Shown here: in pieces, positions 17,344 through 26,086 of the stretch
Layout of the letters: each line of letters opens with the position of its first letter
Position numbering within the stretch: the first letter of the stretch is position 1
NCBI RefSeq assembly: GCF_011297335.1
Contig: NZ_JAAOTJ010000014.1
Coordinates: forward strand, 62,001 to 126,000
DNA: 64,000 nucleotides
DNA from: Catellatospora methionotrophica
Lineage (GTDB): Bacteria > Actinomycetota > Actinomycetes > Mycobacteriales > Micromonosporaceae
Reading direction: 5' to 3'
Notes under the pieces: generated by a model
What the model was told of the DNA's origin: nothing
Databases searched by the model: none
What the model saw: the letters and a program-made list of their open reading frames with translations, nothing else
Made by a program: the position numbers and the translations under genes

Positions 17344-18332
17344 TGCGCGCGTTCCTCTACGACCGCCCCACCGCCGTCGACGAGGCCGTCGCCGCGGTCG
17401 CCGCCGACCCGCAGGCCGCGTTCCTGGCCGGCGGCACCACCCAGGTCGACCTGATGAAGGACGGCGTGTGGACCCCGGACCGGCTGGTCGACATCACCCG
17501 GCTGCCGCTGCGCGGCATCCTCGTCGAGAGCCAGCAGCTCAAGGTCGGCGCGCTGACCACCATGGAGGAGCTGGCCGCCGAACCCGTCGTCGCCCAGCGC
17601 CTGGCGTTCGTCCGTGAGGCGCTGCTGCACGGCGCGTCGGTGCAGTTGCGCAACATGGCCACCATCGGCGGCAACCTGCTGCAGCGCACCCGCTGCCGCT
17701 ACTTCCGCGACCCGACCGTGTCGGCCTGCAACCGGCGCAGCCCCGACTCGGGCTGCGCGGCCGTCGACAACGTCGCCCGGATGCACGCGATCCTCGGCGT
17801 CGACGAGCGCTGCATCGCCCTGCACGCTTCCGACGTCGCGGTCCCGCTGATCGCGGTCGACGCCAGCGTGCTGGTCAACGGGCCGGCCGGGCAGCGGCGC
17901 ATCCCGCTGACCGAGTTCTGGGTACGCGCCGACGAGGGCCCGTCGATCGAGAACGTGCTCGGCCACGGCGACCTGATCACCGAGATCGACATCCCGCTGC
18001 TGCCCCAGGGTTGGCGCTCGGGCTACCTGAAGGTCCGCGACCGGGCCTCCTACGAGTTCGCGCTCACCTCGGCCGCGGTCGCGCTGCAGCTGGACGGCGA
18101 CCTGATCGCCGACATCCGGATCGCGCTCGGCGGCGTCGGCTCGGTGCCGTGGCGGGCCCGCGAGGCCGAGGAGATGCTGCGCGGCACACCCGTCGACCCG
18201 CTGCGCTTCGAGCAGGCCGGCCGGGCCGTGATGGCGTCGGCGTTCACCGTGCCCGGCACCGCGTTCAAGGTCGACCTGGCGGTCCGGACGCTGAGCCGCC
18301 AGCTGCTCACGATGACGGAGGCCAAGCGATGA
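17343..18332 (+). CDS. Molybdenum dehydrogenase, FAD subunit with extra Fe-S insertion (PaoB/YagS-like)
   Basis: A 329-aa FAD-binding subunit. The FAD signature is FLAGGTTQVDLMKDG near residue 30 and QLRNMATIGGNLLQRTRC near residue 105. After it come CRYFRDP, ACNRRSPDSGC and DERCIALHASD: this cysteine-rich insertion is the one that binds a [4Fe-4S] cluster in E. coli PaoB and in 4-hydroxybenzoyl-CoA reductase types, and distinguishes the group from plain CoxM/XdhB proteins. The ATG at 17343 overlaps the previous stop by one base; the downstream gene starts inside its own stop (ATGA). Confidence 0.9.
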   Translation: MRAFLYDRPTAVDEAVAAVAADPQAAFLAGGTTQVDLMKDGVWTPDRLVDITRLPLRGILVESQQLKVGALTTMEELAAEPVVAQRLAFVREALLHGASVQLRNMATIGGNLLQRTRCRYFRDPTVSACNRRSPDSGCAAVDNVARMHAILGVDERCIALHASDVAVPLIAVDASVLVNGPAGQRRIPLTEFWVRADEGPSIENVLGHGDLITEIDIPLLPQGWRSGYLKVRDRASYEFALTSAAVALQLDGDLIADIRIALGGVGSVPWRAREAEEMLRGTPVDPLRFEQAGRAVMASAFTVPGTAFKVDLAVRTLSRQLLTMTEAKR

Positions 18333-20536
18333 CCGCCACGCAACCCGACCTGGGCACCTGGGTCGGCAAGGGCATCGACCGGGTCGAGGGCCCGCACAAG
18401 GTCACCGGCACCGCGCCGTACGCCAGCGACGTCACCCTGCCCGGCATGCTGCACGCCGTCGTGGTGACCTCGACCATCGCCGCCGGATCCATCGTGAAGA
18501 TCGACTCCAGTGCGCTGCTGACCCTGCCCGGCGTACGGGCCGTGTTCACCCACGAGAACTTCCCGCGCCTGAACACCCCGACGCAGGTGCTGTTCGGCGA
18601 GGCCCCGGTCGTGCCGATGCAGGACGCCCGGATCGCCTTCCATGGCCAGGAGGTCGCCCTCGTCGTCGCCGACACCCCGCAGGAGGCCACCGAGGCCGCC
18701 CGGCTGCTGGAGATCACCTACGCGGCCGAGCCGCCGCTGCTCGACCCGGCCGGTCAGCGACGCGAAACACTGCCTTCGTCACCGGACACCTCGCGCGGCG
18801 ACACCGACGCGGGCTGGGCCGCCGCCGATGTGCGCGTCGGCGCGACCTACCGGACCCCGGAGAACACCAACAACCCGCTCGGGCTGATGGGCTGCGTCGC
18901 CGTCTGGGACGGCGACCACCTGGAGATCCACGACAGCACGCAGGGCACGATCGCGCTGCGTACGATCCTGGCGGGCATGTTCGGCGTACCCGAATCCGGC
19001 GTTCGGGTGCGCGTGCCCTACCTCGGCGGCGGCTTCGGGGCGGGGCTCAACCAGTGGCCGTACAAGATCCTCGCCGCCGGTGCCGCCCGCGAACTCGGCG
19101 TCCCGGTCAAGCTGATGCTGACCCGGCCGCAGATGTTCCGGCTCGTCGGGCACCGCCCCAACAGCGAGCACCAGGTGCGCCTAGGCGCGGCCCGCGACGG
19201 CGGCCTCACCATGATCGAGCACCGGGCCACGTCGCTGTCGTCGATGGACTTCCCCGCCGTGGGCCTGCTCACCAGCGGCACCCCGCACCTGTACGACTGC
19301 GCCAACGTCGCCACCGTCGAACGCACCGTACGGCTCAACCGCCGCTACCCGACATCCATGCGCGCCCCCGGCGAGGCCGAGGGCAACTGGGCGGTCGAGA
19401 CCGCCATGGACGAACTCGCCCACGAACTCGGCATGGACCCGCTCGACCTGCGGCTGCGCAACCTCGCCACCGAACGCGACCCGGCCACCGGCAAACCGTG
19501 GTCGTCGAACGCGGTGATCGAGTGCTGCCGCGTCGGCGCGGAACTGTTCGGCTGGTCGCGGCGCGACCCACGGCCCGCGTCGACCCGCGAGGGCGACCTG
19601 CTCATCGGCCAGGGCATGGCCGCCTGCGGCTTCTTCGCGTACATGCCCATGTCCCAGGCCCGCGTCACCATCTACGCCGACGGCACCGCCGCCGTCAGGT
19701 CCGCGGCCACCGACATCGGCACCGGCACGTACACCATCATCACGCAGGTCGCCGCGGACCTGCTCGGCCTGCACCCGCAGCAGGTCGACTTCCAGCTCGG
19801 CGACAGCGACATGCCCGCCTCGGCCCACTCCGGCGGCTCCGGGCTGGCCTCGTCGCTGTCCAACGCCGTCATCGACGCCGTGTCCCACCTGCGCGGCGAG
19901 CTGCTCGCGCTCGCCGGACCGGACTCGCCGCTGCACGGGCTCGCCCCCGACGACGTGGTCTGCCGTGACGGCGCGCTGTGCCGCCGCGACGACCCGTCGG
20001 CGCGCGAGCCGATCGCCGACCTGCTCGCCGGGTCGGGCCTGGTCGAGCTGGCCGCCGACGGCCGCCTGCGGCCACCCGAGGGCGCGGCCAGGGACATGGT
20101 CCACGCCGCCGCGTACGGGGCCCGGTTCGTCGAGGTCGCCATCGACCCGATGATCGGCCGGTTGCGGGTGCGCCGCGTCGTCACCGTGACCGACGGCGGC
20201 CGCATCCTCAACAAGAAGCTCGCCCGCAGCCAGATCCTCGGTGCCACCGTCGGCGGCATCGGCCAGGCCCTGTTCGAGGACACCCTGACCGACCCCGGCA
20301 CGGGCCGGGTCGCCAACGGCACCTTCGGCGACTACCTGGTGGCCGTCAACGCCGACGTGCCCGACGTCGAGGTCGCCTTCGTCGGCGAACCCGACCGCTA
20401 CACCCCGTCCGGCACCAAGGGCATCGGCGAGATCGGCCTGGTCGGCGTGGCCGCCGCGATCGGCAACGCCGTCTTCCACGCCACCGGCCGCCGCGCGCGC
20501 GACCTGCCGATCACCGTCGACCAGCTGATGATGTGA
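18329..20536 (+). CDS. Molybdenum dehydrogenase, molybdopterin-binding subunit (PaoC/YagR-like)
   Basis: A 735-aa catalytic subunit. N-terminal segment IDRVEGPHKVTGTAPYASDV is the aldehyde oxidase/xanthine dehydrogenase a/b hammerhead. The molybdenum-binding part has YLGGGFGAGL, MRAPGEAEGNWAVE, DIGTGTYTIITQVAAD and, near the C-terminus, GTKGIGEIGLVG with the family's essential glutamate. The substrate is probably an aldehyde or N-heterocycle. No molybdenum chaperone (PaoD/XdhC) or transporter lies nearby, so maturation would depend on genes elsewhere. The three subunits overlap by 1-4 bases, so expression is stoichiometric. Confidence 0.92.
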   Translation: MTATQPDLGTWVGKGIDRVEGPHKVTGTAPYASDVTLPGMLHAVVVTSTIAAGSIVKIDSSALLTLPGVRAVFTHENFPRLNTPTQVLFGEAPVVPMQDARIAFHGQEVALVVADTPQEATEAARLLEITYAAEPPLLDPAGQRRETLPSSPDTSRGDTDAGWAAADVRVGATYRTPENTNNPLGLMGCVAVWDGDHLEIHDSTQGTIALRTILAGMFGVPESGVRVRVPYLGGGFGAGLNQWPYKILAAGAARELGVPVKLMLTRPQMFRLVGHRPNSEHQVRLGAARDGGLTMIEHRATSLSSMDFPAVGLLTSGTPHLYDCANVATVERTVRLNRRYPTSMRAPGEAEGNWAVETAMDELAHELGMDPLDLRLRNLATERDPATGKPWSSNAVIECCRVGAELFGWSRRDPRPASTREGDLLIGQGMAACGFFAYMPMSQARVTIYADGTAAVRSAATDIGTGTYTIITQVAADLLGLHPQQVDFQLGDSDMPASAHSGGSGLASSLSNAVIDAVSHLRGELLALAGPDSPLHGLAPDDVVCRDGALCRRDDPSAREPIADLLAGSGLVELAADGRLRPPEGAARDMVHAAAYGARFVEVAIDPMIGRLRVRRVVTVTDGGRILNKKLARSQILGATVGGIGQALFEDTLTDPGTGRVANGTFGDYLVAVNADVPDVEVAFVGEPDRYTPSGTKGIGEIGLVGVAAAIGNAVFHATGRRARDLPITVDQLMM

Positions 20537-20540
20537 GGCC

Positions 20541-20843
20541 ATGACCACCAAGACCACCTGGCGGGCGTACGAGGTCGACGGCGAACTCAGCACCGCCGAC
20601 AAGAACCGCCTGCCCAAGTCGGTGTTCGCATTCCCGGACAAGCGCAAGCTGCCGCTGACCGACGCCGAGCACGTCCGCAACGCGCTGGCCCGCTTCGACC
20701 AGGTCAAGGACGTCACCGACGCCGAACGCGACCTCGCCTTCGCCAACCTGCTCGCCGCAGCCAGGCACTACGGCGTCGAGGTCGCCGAGACCGGCTGGCG
20801 CCAGCTGGGCCGCCGACCACACACGGACAATTCGGCGCACTGA
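20541..20843 (+). CDS. Small conserved protein, DUF6582-like
   Basis: A 100-aa protein: LSTADKNRLPKSVFAFPDKR, then LTDAEHVRNALARFDQVKDVTDAERDLAFANLLAAARHYG. This pattern recurs in a family of small actinobacterial and proteobacterial proteins (DUF6582, as I recall it) of unknown function; the HVRNAL..F..V...DRDLAF stretch looks like a short helical nucleic-acid or protein contact. The ATG at 20541 is 4 nt after the stop of the molybdenum subunit, so it may be co-transcribed. A strong hairpin follows at 20854-20884. Confidence 0.65.
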   Translation: MTTKTTWRAYEVDGELSTADKNRLPKSVFAFPDKRKLPLTDAEHVRNALARFDQVKDVTDAERDLAFANLLAAARHYGVEVAETGWRQLGRRPHTDNSAH

Positions 20844-20853
20844 GCCACGTATC

Positions 20854-20884
20854 CGACAGGCGCCCGGCGGCGGGGTGCCTGTCG
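20854..20884 (+). terminator. Hairpin terminator after the molybdenum operon
   Basis: Arms 20854-20865 and 20873-20884 pair over 12 positions including one G-U pair, around a 7-nt loop. It lies 11 nt past the stop of the DUF6582-like gene and ahead of the promoter of the next gene. Confidence 0.65.
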
Positions 20885-20932
20885 CGTGTGGACGGTCGCG
20901 CGGATTCGCGGCGTTCTGGCATGATCGGCCGC

Positions 20933-21397
20933 ATGCAGCCCTTCCACCCCGGCCCCGTCATGCCCTACACCGCGTACCCGATGCCCGTGCCCGTGCCGGA
21001 GGGCCACGGCGTACTGGTCGTGAGCTTCAACCGCGGCCCGTACATCGTCTCGGCGGCGTCCACCTCCAAGCTCAAGGTCGACGGCCGGCAGGTGCCGTTC
21101 GCCGGCGAGGGCACCTACCACGTGGTGGTTCCGGCCGGACCGCACGAGGTGAAGGTGACCGACCCGTTCGGCATGCCGATGATCAAGACGCGGCTGACCG
21201 TGCACCCCGGCGCGGGCCACCAGCTCGCGTTCCGGTTCGGCGGCTGGCGCAACCGCGTCCACGACGGCCAGGGCACCGACGTCACCACGTTCGGCATGTG
21301 GTCCAACTACGCCATCATGCTCGTCGTGCTGCCCGCGATCCTGCTGATCTGCTGCGGCGGCAGCGCCCTGCTGGCCAGCCTGTCCACCTCGCCGTGA
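20933..21397 (+). CDS. Proline-rich membrane protein with beta-domain
   Basis: A 154-aa protein. The N-terminus is proline/methionine-rich (MQPFHPGPVMPYTAYP). Residues about 35-105 form a small beta domain (LVVSFNRGPYIVSAAS; GTYHVVVPAGPHEVKV) of the kind seen in actinobacterial PEGA-like domains. One C-terminal helix (ITIMLVV-like, about residues 128-148, ending ICCGGSALLASL) anchors it. Function unknown. CATGAT at 20920-20925 ends 7 nt before the ATG at 20933, so a leaderless mRNA is likely. It is convergent with surE and separated from it by a perfect 13-bp hairpin. Confidence 0.65.
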   Translation: MQPFHPGPVMPYTAYPMPVPVPEGHGVLVVSFNRGPYIVSAASTSKLKVDGRQVPFAGEGTYHVVVPAGPHEVKVTDPFGMPMIKTRLTVHPGAGHQLAFRFGGWRNRVHDGQGTDVTTFGMWSNYAIMLVVLPAILLICCGGSALLASLSTSP

Positions 21398-21403
21398 ACG
21401 CAG

Positions 21404-21437
21404 CCGCCCCCGCCGCATGAGTACGCGGCGGGGGCGG
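21404..21437. terminator. Bidirectional 13-bp perfect hairpin
   Basis: Arms 21404-21416 (ccgcccccgccgc) and 21425-21437 are perfectly complementary with an 8-nt loop. It sits between two convergent genes, 6 nt past one stop and 13 nt from the other, and can end transcription from both sides. Confidence 0.75.
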
Positions 21438-21450
21438 GGTGCGCGGCTGG

Positions 21451-22233
21451 TCAGGCGGCGGTGAGTACGCCGGCCAGGTCGGGCAGGTCGACGGAGGCCT
21501 CGCCGAGGGGCTGCAACGGGGTGACGGTGGCGTAGCCGTCGGCGAGCAGGGCCATGTCGGTGCCGGGCTCCAGGTGCGCGCCGGTGTCCTCCAGCGCGGT
21601 GCGCACGAAGCCGCTGCCGCGTTCGGCGATGCGCATCTGGACCTGGCCGAAGCGGCCGAACCGGGCCCGGCACAGCCCGCGCACCTGGTCGGCGGGCAGG
21701 TCAGGCACGTTCAGGTTGAGTACGGTCTCCTTGGGCAGGCCGTCGAGCAGCGACAGCAGCGCCACCGCGTACGCCGCGGCGGTGTCCCAGTGCCGGTCGT
21801 CGTCGGTCAGGTCGCCGTCGGCCAGGTCCAGGGACACGGCCAGCCCGCGGCAGCCGTACGTCGCGCCGGTCAGCGCCGCGCCGACGGTGCCCGAGTGCAG
21901 CACCGCCGGGCCCGCGTTCGCACCCCGGTTGATGCCCGACAGCACCACGTCGGGGGCCTCCCCGAACGCGCCCCGGGTCGCGATCAGCGCGGCGAGAGCC
22001 GGCGTCCCGGTCACCGCGTACGCGGGCACCCCGTCCAGGTCCGGCAGTTTGCGCTCCTCGACCACGACCCGCCCGTCCTGCGCGACGGCGCTGATCGCGG
22101 CGCTGGCACCGCTGGAGTCGCGGGCGGGTGCGGCGACGACCACGTCGAACCCCGCCTGGTGCGCCGCGTACGCCAGCCGGTGCAGCCCGGGGGACTCGAT
22201 GCCGTCGTCGTTGGTGATCAGGACGCGGGTCAT
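21451..22233 (-). CDS. surE: 5'-nucleotidase SurE
   Basis: A 260-aa protein of the SurE family, metal-dependent phosphatases that hydrolyse nucleoside 5'- and 3'-monophosphates and short polyphosphate. Seen are the metal site ITNDDGIESPG at the N-terminus and LSGINRGANAG near residue 100. The family length is about 250-260. The ATG at 22233 overlaps the stop of the sugar kinase gene (ATGA), so the two are coupled. A shared role in nucleotide or sugar-phosphate turnover is an inference; SurE in E. coli is linked to stationary-phase survival. Confidence 0.9.
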   Translation of the reverse strand: MTRVLITNDDGIESPGLHRLAYAAHQAGFDVVVAAPARDSSGASAAISAVAQDGRVVVEERKLPDLDGVPAYAVTGTPALAALIATRGAFGEAPDVVLSGINRGANAGPAVLHSGTVGAALTGATYGCRGLAVSLDLADGDLTDDDRHWDTAAAYAVALLSLLDGLPKETVLNLNVPDLPADQVRGLCRARFGRFGQVQMRIAERGSGFVRTALEDTGAHLEPGTDMALLADGYATVTPLQPLGEASVDLPDLAGVLTAA

Positions 22234-23243
22234 GACCGCTTCACCTCTTCTGCGAGCTGTTCGGGGGACGTGTGACCGCTGCCGCGCTGGCCGGACCCTG
22301 GCGGGGGAGCGCCGGAGCCCGCACCGGGCAGCGGGGTCAGCGTCACCCGGGTCGTGAACTGCGAGATCACGTCGGCGCGGCCGGTGCCCAGCCCGTGCCG
22401 GGTGACGTTGAGGGCGCCGGCGGCCGCGCCGGTGCGTACGGCCTCGTCGAGGTCGCGGCCGCGGGCGAGCATCGCGGCGACCCCGGCGGTCATCGAGTCG
22501 CCCGCGCCGCGGTGGTCGGCGGGTTCCAGGCGCGGCAGCTCGACCTGGCGCACCTCGTCGCCGATGAGCACCAGCGCGGGGTGCTCGGCGCGGCTGAGCA
22601 CGACCGACTCCGCGCCCTCGTCGCGCAGCCGGTACATGGCCGCGACCAGGCCCGGGATGGTCTCCTCGGTGGCCCGGCCGTCGCGCATGACCTCCTCGTG
22701 CGACACCTTGAGCACGTCGACGCCGCCCTCCAGGACGGCGGTCAGGTAGTCCCCGGACAGGTCCGCGACGACCTTGGTGCCGTTGCGGCGCAGGTCACCG
22801 GCCAGCCGCCGGTACACGTCGGGTGGGAGGACCTGCGGGTCGGCGACTCCGGCGAGCATCGCGACGTCGGCGCGCAGGCCCTCGGCGAGCGCGACGTTGT
22901 AGAGCTCGTCCTGGTCGTGGCGGCTCAGCGGCTGCCCGGGGGCCTGGGCGAGCTCGTTGCGGGTGCCGTCGCGGCGGTCGTGGACGTAGGCGCCGTTGCG
23001 GGCGGCGACGTCGATCGCGCCGACCTCCAGGCCCTCGTCGAGGATGAGGTTGCGCACGACGCGGCCGGTCTCGTCGCCGAACGCCGAGCACAGCACGACG
23101 CGTACGCCCAAGGATTTGATCATCCGGGCGACCCAGACGCCCTGTCCGCCGGCGTGAAGATGGATCTCCTCCTCATCGCCGACCTGCTCGATGGTGACGG
23201 TGAGCTGCGGGGACGGTGAGAACACCATGACTGATTCCGGCAT
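22230..23243 (-). CDS. PfkB-family sugar kinase, 1-phosphofructokinase-like
   Basis: A 337-aa ribokinase-fold protein. N-terminal VMVFSPSPQLTVT and GGQGVWVARMIKSLG match the 1-phosphofructokinase/tagatose-6-phosphate kinase subgroup. The C-terminal signature is EPADHRGAGDSMTAGV, with the catalytic Asp and the anion hole. A low-complexity proline/glycine-rich tail of about 35 residues follows and is atypical. The start at 23243 is chosen from an upstream TAAGCG 6 nt before the ATG; an internal ATG at 23228 is possible. Phosphorylated substrate unknown. The C-terminal stop overlaps surE. Confidence 0.8.
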   Translation of the reverse strand: MPESVMVFSPSPQLTVTIEQVGDEEEIHLHAGGQGVWVARMIKSLGVRVVLCSAFGDETGRVVRNLILDEGLEVGAIDVAARNGAYVHDRRDGTRNELAQAPGQPLSRHDQDELYNVALAEGLRADVAMLAGVADPQVLPPDVYRRLAGDLRRNGTKVVADLSGDYLTAVLEGGVDVLKVSHEEVMRDGRATEETIPGLVAAMYRLRDEGAESVVLSRAEHPALVLIGDEVRQVELPRLEPADHRGAGDSMTAGVAAMLARGRDLDEAVRTGAAAGALNVTRHGLGTGRADVISQFTTRVTLTPLPGAGSGAPPPGSGQRGSGHTSPEQLAEEVKRS

Positions 23244-23291
23244 GATCAGCGCTTACCCCGGCGGCCCGGAATCCAATCCTGGCCTGCCCGG

Positions 23292-24095
23292 TCAGGTGTG
23301 CGACGGCGTGAAGGCCTGCCCGGCCTTGCGCAGCAGCGGCACCAGGTCGCGCGGCGAGGCGACGATGACGTCGGTCATCGCGGCGACCTGGTCGCCGGTC
23401 TCGGGGTTGGACACCCCGACCCGGAACACCTCGAAGCCGGGGTCGGCCTCGGCGCGGTCGGCGAGCGCGGTCAGCGCGGGCAGGTCGCCCAGGTCGTCGC
23501 CGAAGTACCAGACGCAGTCCAGGTCGCGGGTGGCGCTGCGGATGACGCCGCCCTTGTCGCGGCGGATCGGCGGCTTGAGCTCCAGGACCATGCGGCCGGG
23601 CAGCGGCGCGAGGCCGTATTCGGCGGCCCGGTCGCCGCCCCAGCGTTCGACCTGGGCGCGCAGGTGCGGCGCGGTGCGGTAGTGCAGCGCGACCGACAGC
23701 CGTTTGTCCTCGACCAGGATGTCGGGGTCGAGTTCGGTGACGGCGCGTTTGGCCACGTCGGCGACCGCGGAGATCCACGGCACGACCTCGGGGTCGGTCC
23801 ACAGGGTGCCGCGTTCGTCGAGCGACTCCATGCCGTACAGGCCGTACAGGCGCACCGGCAAGCCGCCGAAGTGCTTGCGCAGGAACTCCACGGGACGTCC
23901 GGACACGACCGCGACGGTGCGGATGTGTTCGGCGATCTCCGCCACGGCCGCGACGGCGCCCGCGACCGGTTCGACACCGGAGGGGTCGTCGCGGATCTCG
24001 GACAGGGTTCCGTCGAAGTCGAAGAAGAAACCGCAGTTATGGCGTCTTTCGGCTGCAATACGTAGTGCGTCAGTGACGCTCTGCGATTCGATCAC
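23292..24095 (-). CDS. otsB: Trehalose-6-phosphate phosphatase
   Basis: A 267-aa HAD phosphatase. Motif I is FFDFDGTLSEIRDDP near residue 25, motif II VAVVSGRPVEF, then GLYGMESLDERG, KPPIRRDKGG and motif IV YFGDDLGDLPAL, the characteristic OtsB set. It removes phosphate from trehalose 6-phosphate. No otsA is in the window. The GTG at 24095 is preceded by TAGAGT with a 6-nt gap, so the transcript is probably leaderless; that -10 box overlies the stop codon of the HD-Pnk gene upstream. Confidence 0.9.
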   Translation of the reverse strand: MIESQSVTDALRIAAERRHNCGFFFDFDGTLSEIRDDPSGVEPVAGAVAAVAEIAEHIRTVAVVSGRPVEFLRKHFGGLPVRLYGLYGMESLDERGTLWTDPEVVPWISAVADVAKRAVTELDPDILVEDKRLSVALHYRTAPHLRAQVERWGGDRAAEYGLAPLPGRMVLELKPPIRRDKGGVIRSATRDLDCVWYFGDDLGDLPALTALADRAEADPGFEVFRVGVSNPETGDQVAAMTDVIVASPRDLVPLLRKAGQAFTPSHT

Positions 24096-24104
24096 TCGCC
24101 TACT

Positions 24105-25265
24105 CTAGGCCACCCGTGACCGCGGGATCACGTGAAGTACGCGATCATTCGTGTCCAGCCGGTGTAGGGTGTGCGACTCGGTGACGTCCGGGGTCTCCCA
24201 CTTGCTGATCAGCTTATCGATCACCGCGTCCGGCACCGGAGCCGCCCTGGCCGCGTTGCGCGCCCGCAGCACCGGACCGGGCGCCTCCAGCGCGATCACC
24301 TCGACCCGGGCCCCGTAGCCCGCGGCCAGCCCGATGCAGATCTCGCGGTGCTGGCGCGACACGTTCGTCGCGTTCCACACGAACGACCGCCCCGCCCGCA
24401 GGTGCCCCCGGGCCAGCTCGTGCGCCGCCGCCGCGACCGCCCGCTGGTCCCCGGCCGGGTGCACGCCCGTCCGCGCCCGGATCGCGTCCAGGCTCACCAC
24501 CGGCAGCTCCGGCCGGTTCGCGGCCAGCCACGTGTCCTTGCCCGCCCCCGGCAGCCCCGACAGCACCGTCACCGTCATCCGCCTGTCGTCGTACGCGGCA
24601 TAACGCGGGTCGCGGCCCGGGGTGCGGAAGTACACGAACCGCGCGTGATCCGACGCGAACTCCCACGGCCGGTCCAGCACCCCCAGGTCCGCGCAGTACT
24701 CCCGGAACAGCCCGATGCTGTCCAGCACCGCGTCGGCGTCCGCGCACACCCGGCCGCGGATGTCGGCCGTCGCCAGGATCGCCAGGTCGTCGTTGCGGGC
24801 CGTCAGCGACACCCGCAGCGCGATCTGCTCCAGATCCGGCCGCTCCAGCGCCCAGAACGGCACCTGGTGGTGGCGCACCAGCGCCGCCACGTGCTCCCGG
24901 TCGCCGATCGGCGCGCCCAGCTCCCACAGCACCCGCCGGGCGGTCAGCTCCCCGCGCCGGGAGTGCCCGTGCGCGGTGACCCGCTCGCCGTCGTGCCTGG
25001 TGCAGTCGGGCTTGGCCACGTCGTGCAGCAGCACCGCGGCGAACAGCCGCACCTGCTCGGCACGGGGCCGCTCCCGCCACGCCGATAGCGACACCAGCGC
25101 CTGCGCCGCCATCCGGGTGTGGGTGAGCACGTCGCCCTCGGCGTGGTGCACCGGGTCCTGCGGCACGCCGGCCAGCCGCCGGATCCACGCGAACTCCTGC
25201 TCGACCGCCGCCCAGTCCAGCGCCCAGCCCGGCCCGGCCGGGCACAGCCGCTCAAAGGCCTGCAT
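24105..25265 (-). CDS. HD-Pnk: 2',3'-phosphoesterase plus polynucleotide 5'-kinase
   Basis: A 386-aa bifunctional nucleic-acid end-healing enzyme. Residues about 40-200 are an HD phosphohydrolase (H50 of THTRMA; H81-D82 of LLHDVAKPD; later TAHGHSRRGE and RHHQVPF). Residues about 230-370 are a P-loop kinase (SGLPGAGKDTW near 236-246, SLDAIRARTG, then NATNVSRQHRE). This order is that of Runella slithyformis HD-Pnk, shown to remove 2',3'-cyclic and 3' phosphates and to phosphorylate 5'-OH ends, and often encoded with a ligase. The ATG at 25265 has GGAGG 6 nt upstream and overlaps the ligase gene by 14 nt. Together they would heal and seal broken RNA or nicked DNA. Confidence 0.85.
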   Translation of the reverse strand: MQAFERLCPAGPGWALDWAAVEQEFAWIRRLAGVPQDPVHHAEGDVLTHTRMAAQALVSLSAWRERPRAEQVRLFAAVLLHDVAKPDCTRHDGERVTAHGHSRRGELTARRVLWELGAPIGDREHVAALVRHHQVPFWALERPDLEQIALRVSLTARNDDLAILATADIRGRVCADADAVLDSIGLFREYCADLGVLDRPWEFASDHARFVYFRTPGRDPRYAAYDDRRMTVTVLSGLPGAGKDTWLAANRPELPVVSLDAIRARTGVHPAGDQRAVAAAAHELARGHLRAGRSFVWNATNVSRQHREICIGLAAGYGARVEVIALEAPGPVLRARNAARAAPVPDAVIDKLISKWETPDVTESHTLHRLDTNDRVLHVIPRSRVA

Positions 25266-26037
25266 ACAGCACCTCCGGGTCGGCGAGCCGGTTGGCGACG
25301 ATCGGCCGGTCCGCCCAGTGCGAGCCGGAGTCCAGCACCGCGGTCAGGAAACTGTGCCGCACCCACTTGTAGCGCTCCACGACCCGGCCGCCCTCCTCGA
25401 CCTTGAGGTAGAGCCCCTCCATCTCGTCGGCCCGATCGCTCTCGGCGGCTGCCCGCTCCGGATCGACGCCCGCCTCCGCGGCCGCAGCAGCCAGCCCGGC
25501 ACGCCACCCGGGCGTACGGCACACCGACGCCCCCACCAGCCCCGTCAACTGCTCCAGCCGCTCGAACGCGCCCGCGGCCAGCACCGGCACGCTGTGCACC
25601 GGCAACCCGGCCAGCAGCTCCCGGCGCCGCGGCGTGTCCAGGAACTCACCCGTGGCGGTGTCGAGCACGTCGAACTCGCAGAAGTAGTGCGGCAGCGCGT
25701 CGTAGAACACGGTGTGCTTGGCGTACATCCACTCGCCGTAGCACACGTAGCGGTCACCGAGCCGCTCCCACAGCAGCGGCGCGACCGTCGCCGCCCACGA
25801 CTTGAGCACCGCGAACTGCCGCTCGCGCGGCCCGCCCGACAGGTGATGGCCGCGCGACTGCAGGCGCAGCACGCCGTCGGCGGTGAAGCTGATCCCGGCG
25901 TTCGCGCCGTCGAGCTTCTCCTCGGCGACCACGTGCCGCCCCCGGATACGCGAGAACGGCACCTGGGCCAGGTCCTCGTCGCCCGGTTGCAGGCGCGACC
26001 CGGCCAGGTGCGGCGTACGCGGATACTTCACGATCAC
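25252..26037 (-). CDS. ATP-dependent RNA ligase (Rnl2-like)
   Basis: A 261-aa covalent nucleotidyltransferase. Motif I is AEEKLDGAN with the AMP-accepting lysine near residue 41; motif III-like CYGEWMYAKH and FCEFDVLD; motif IV EGLYLKVE and motif V VERYKWVR follow in order. The C-terminal 60 residues are a short domain. It seals 5'-phosphate to 3'-OH ends made by HD-Pnk next door. I prefer GTG at 26037: TACAAC ends 6 nt before it and TTGGCC lies 19 nt further up, giving a leaderless promoter. A GTG at 26061 would add eight residues. The gene is divergent from the toxin-antitoxin pair, about 90 bp away. Confidence 0.85.
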   Translation of the reverse strand: MIVKYPRTPHLAGSRLQPGDEDLAQVPFSRIRGRHVVAEEKLDGANAGISFTADGVLRLQSRGHHLSGGPRERQFAVLKSWAATVAPLLWERLGDRYVCYGEWMYAKHTVFYDALPHYFCEFDVLDTATGEFLDTPRRRELLAGLPVHSVPVLAAGAFERLEQLTGLVGASVCRTPGWRAGLAAAAAEAGVDPERAAAESDRADEMEGLYLKVEEGGRVVERYKWVRHSFLTAVLDSGSHWADRPIVANRLADPEVLYAGL

Positions 26038-26086
26038 GCCGTAGTTGTAGCCTCCCGGCACCCGGGCGGGCCAATGGATTACGCAC

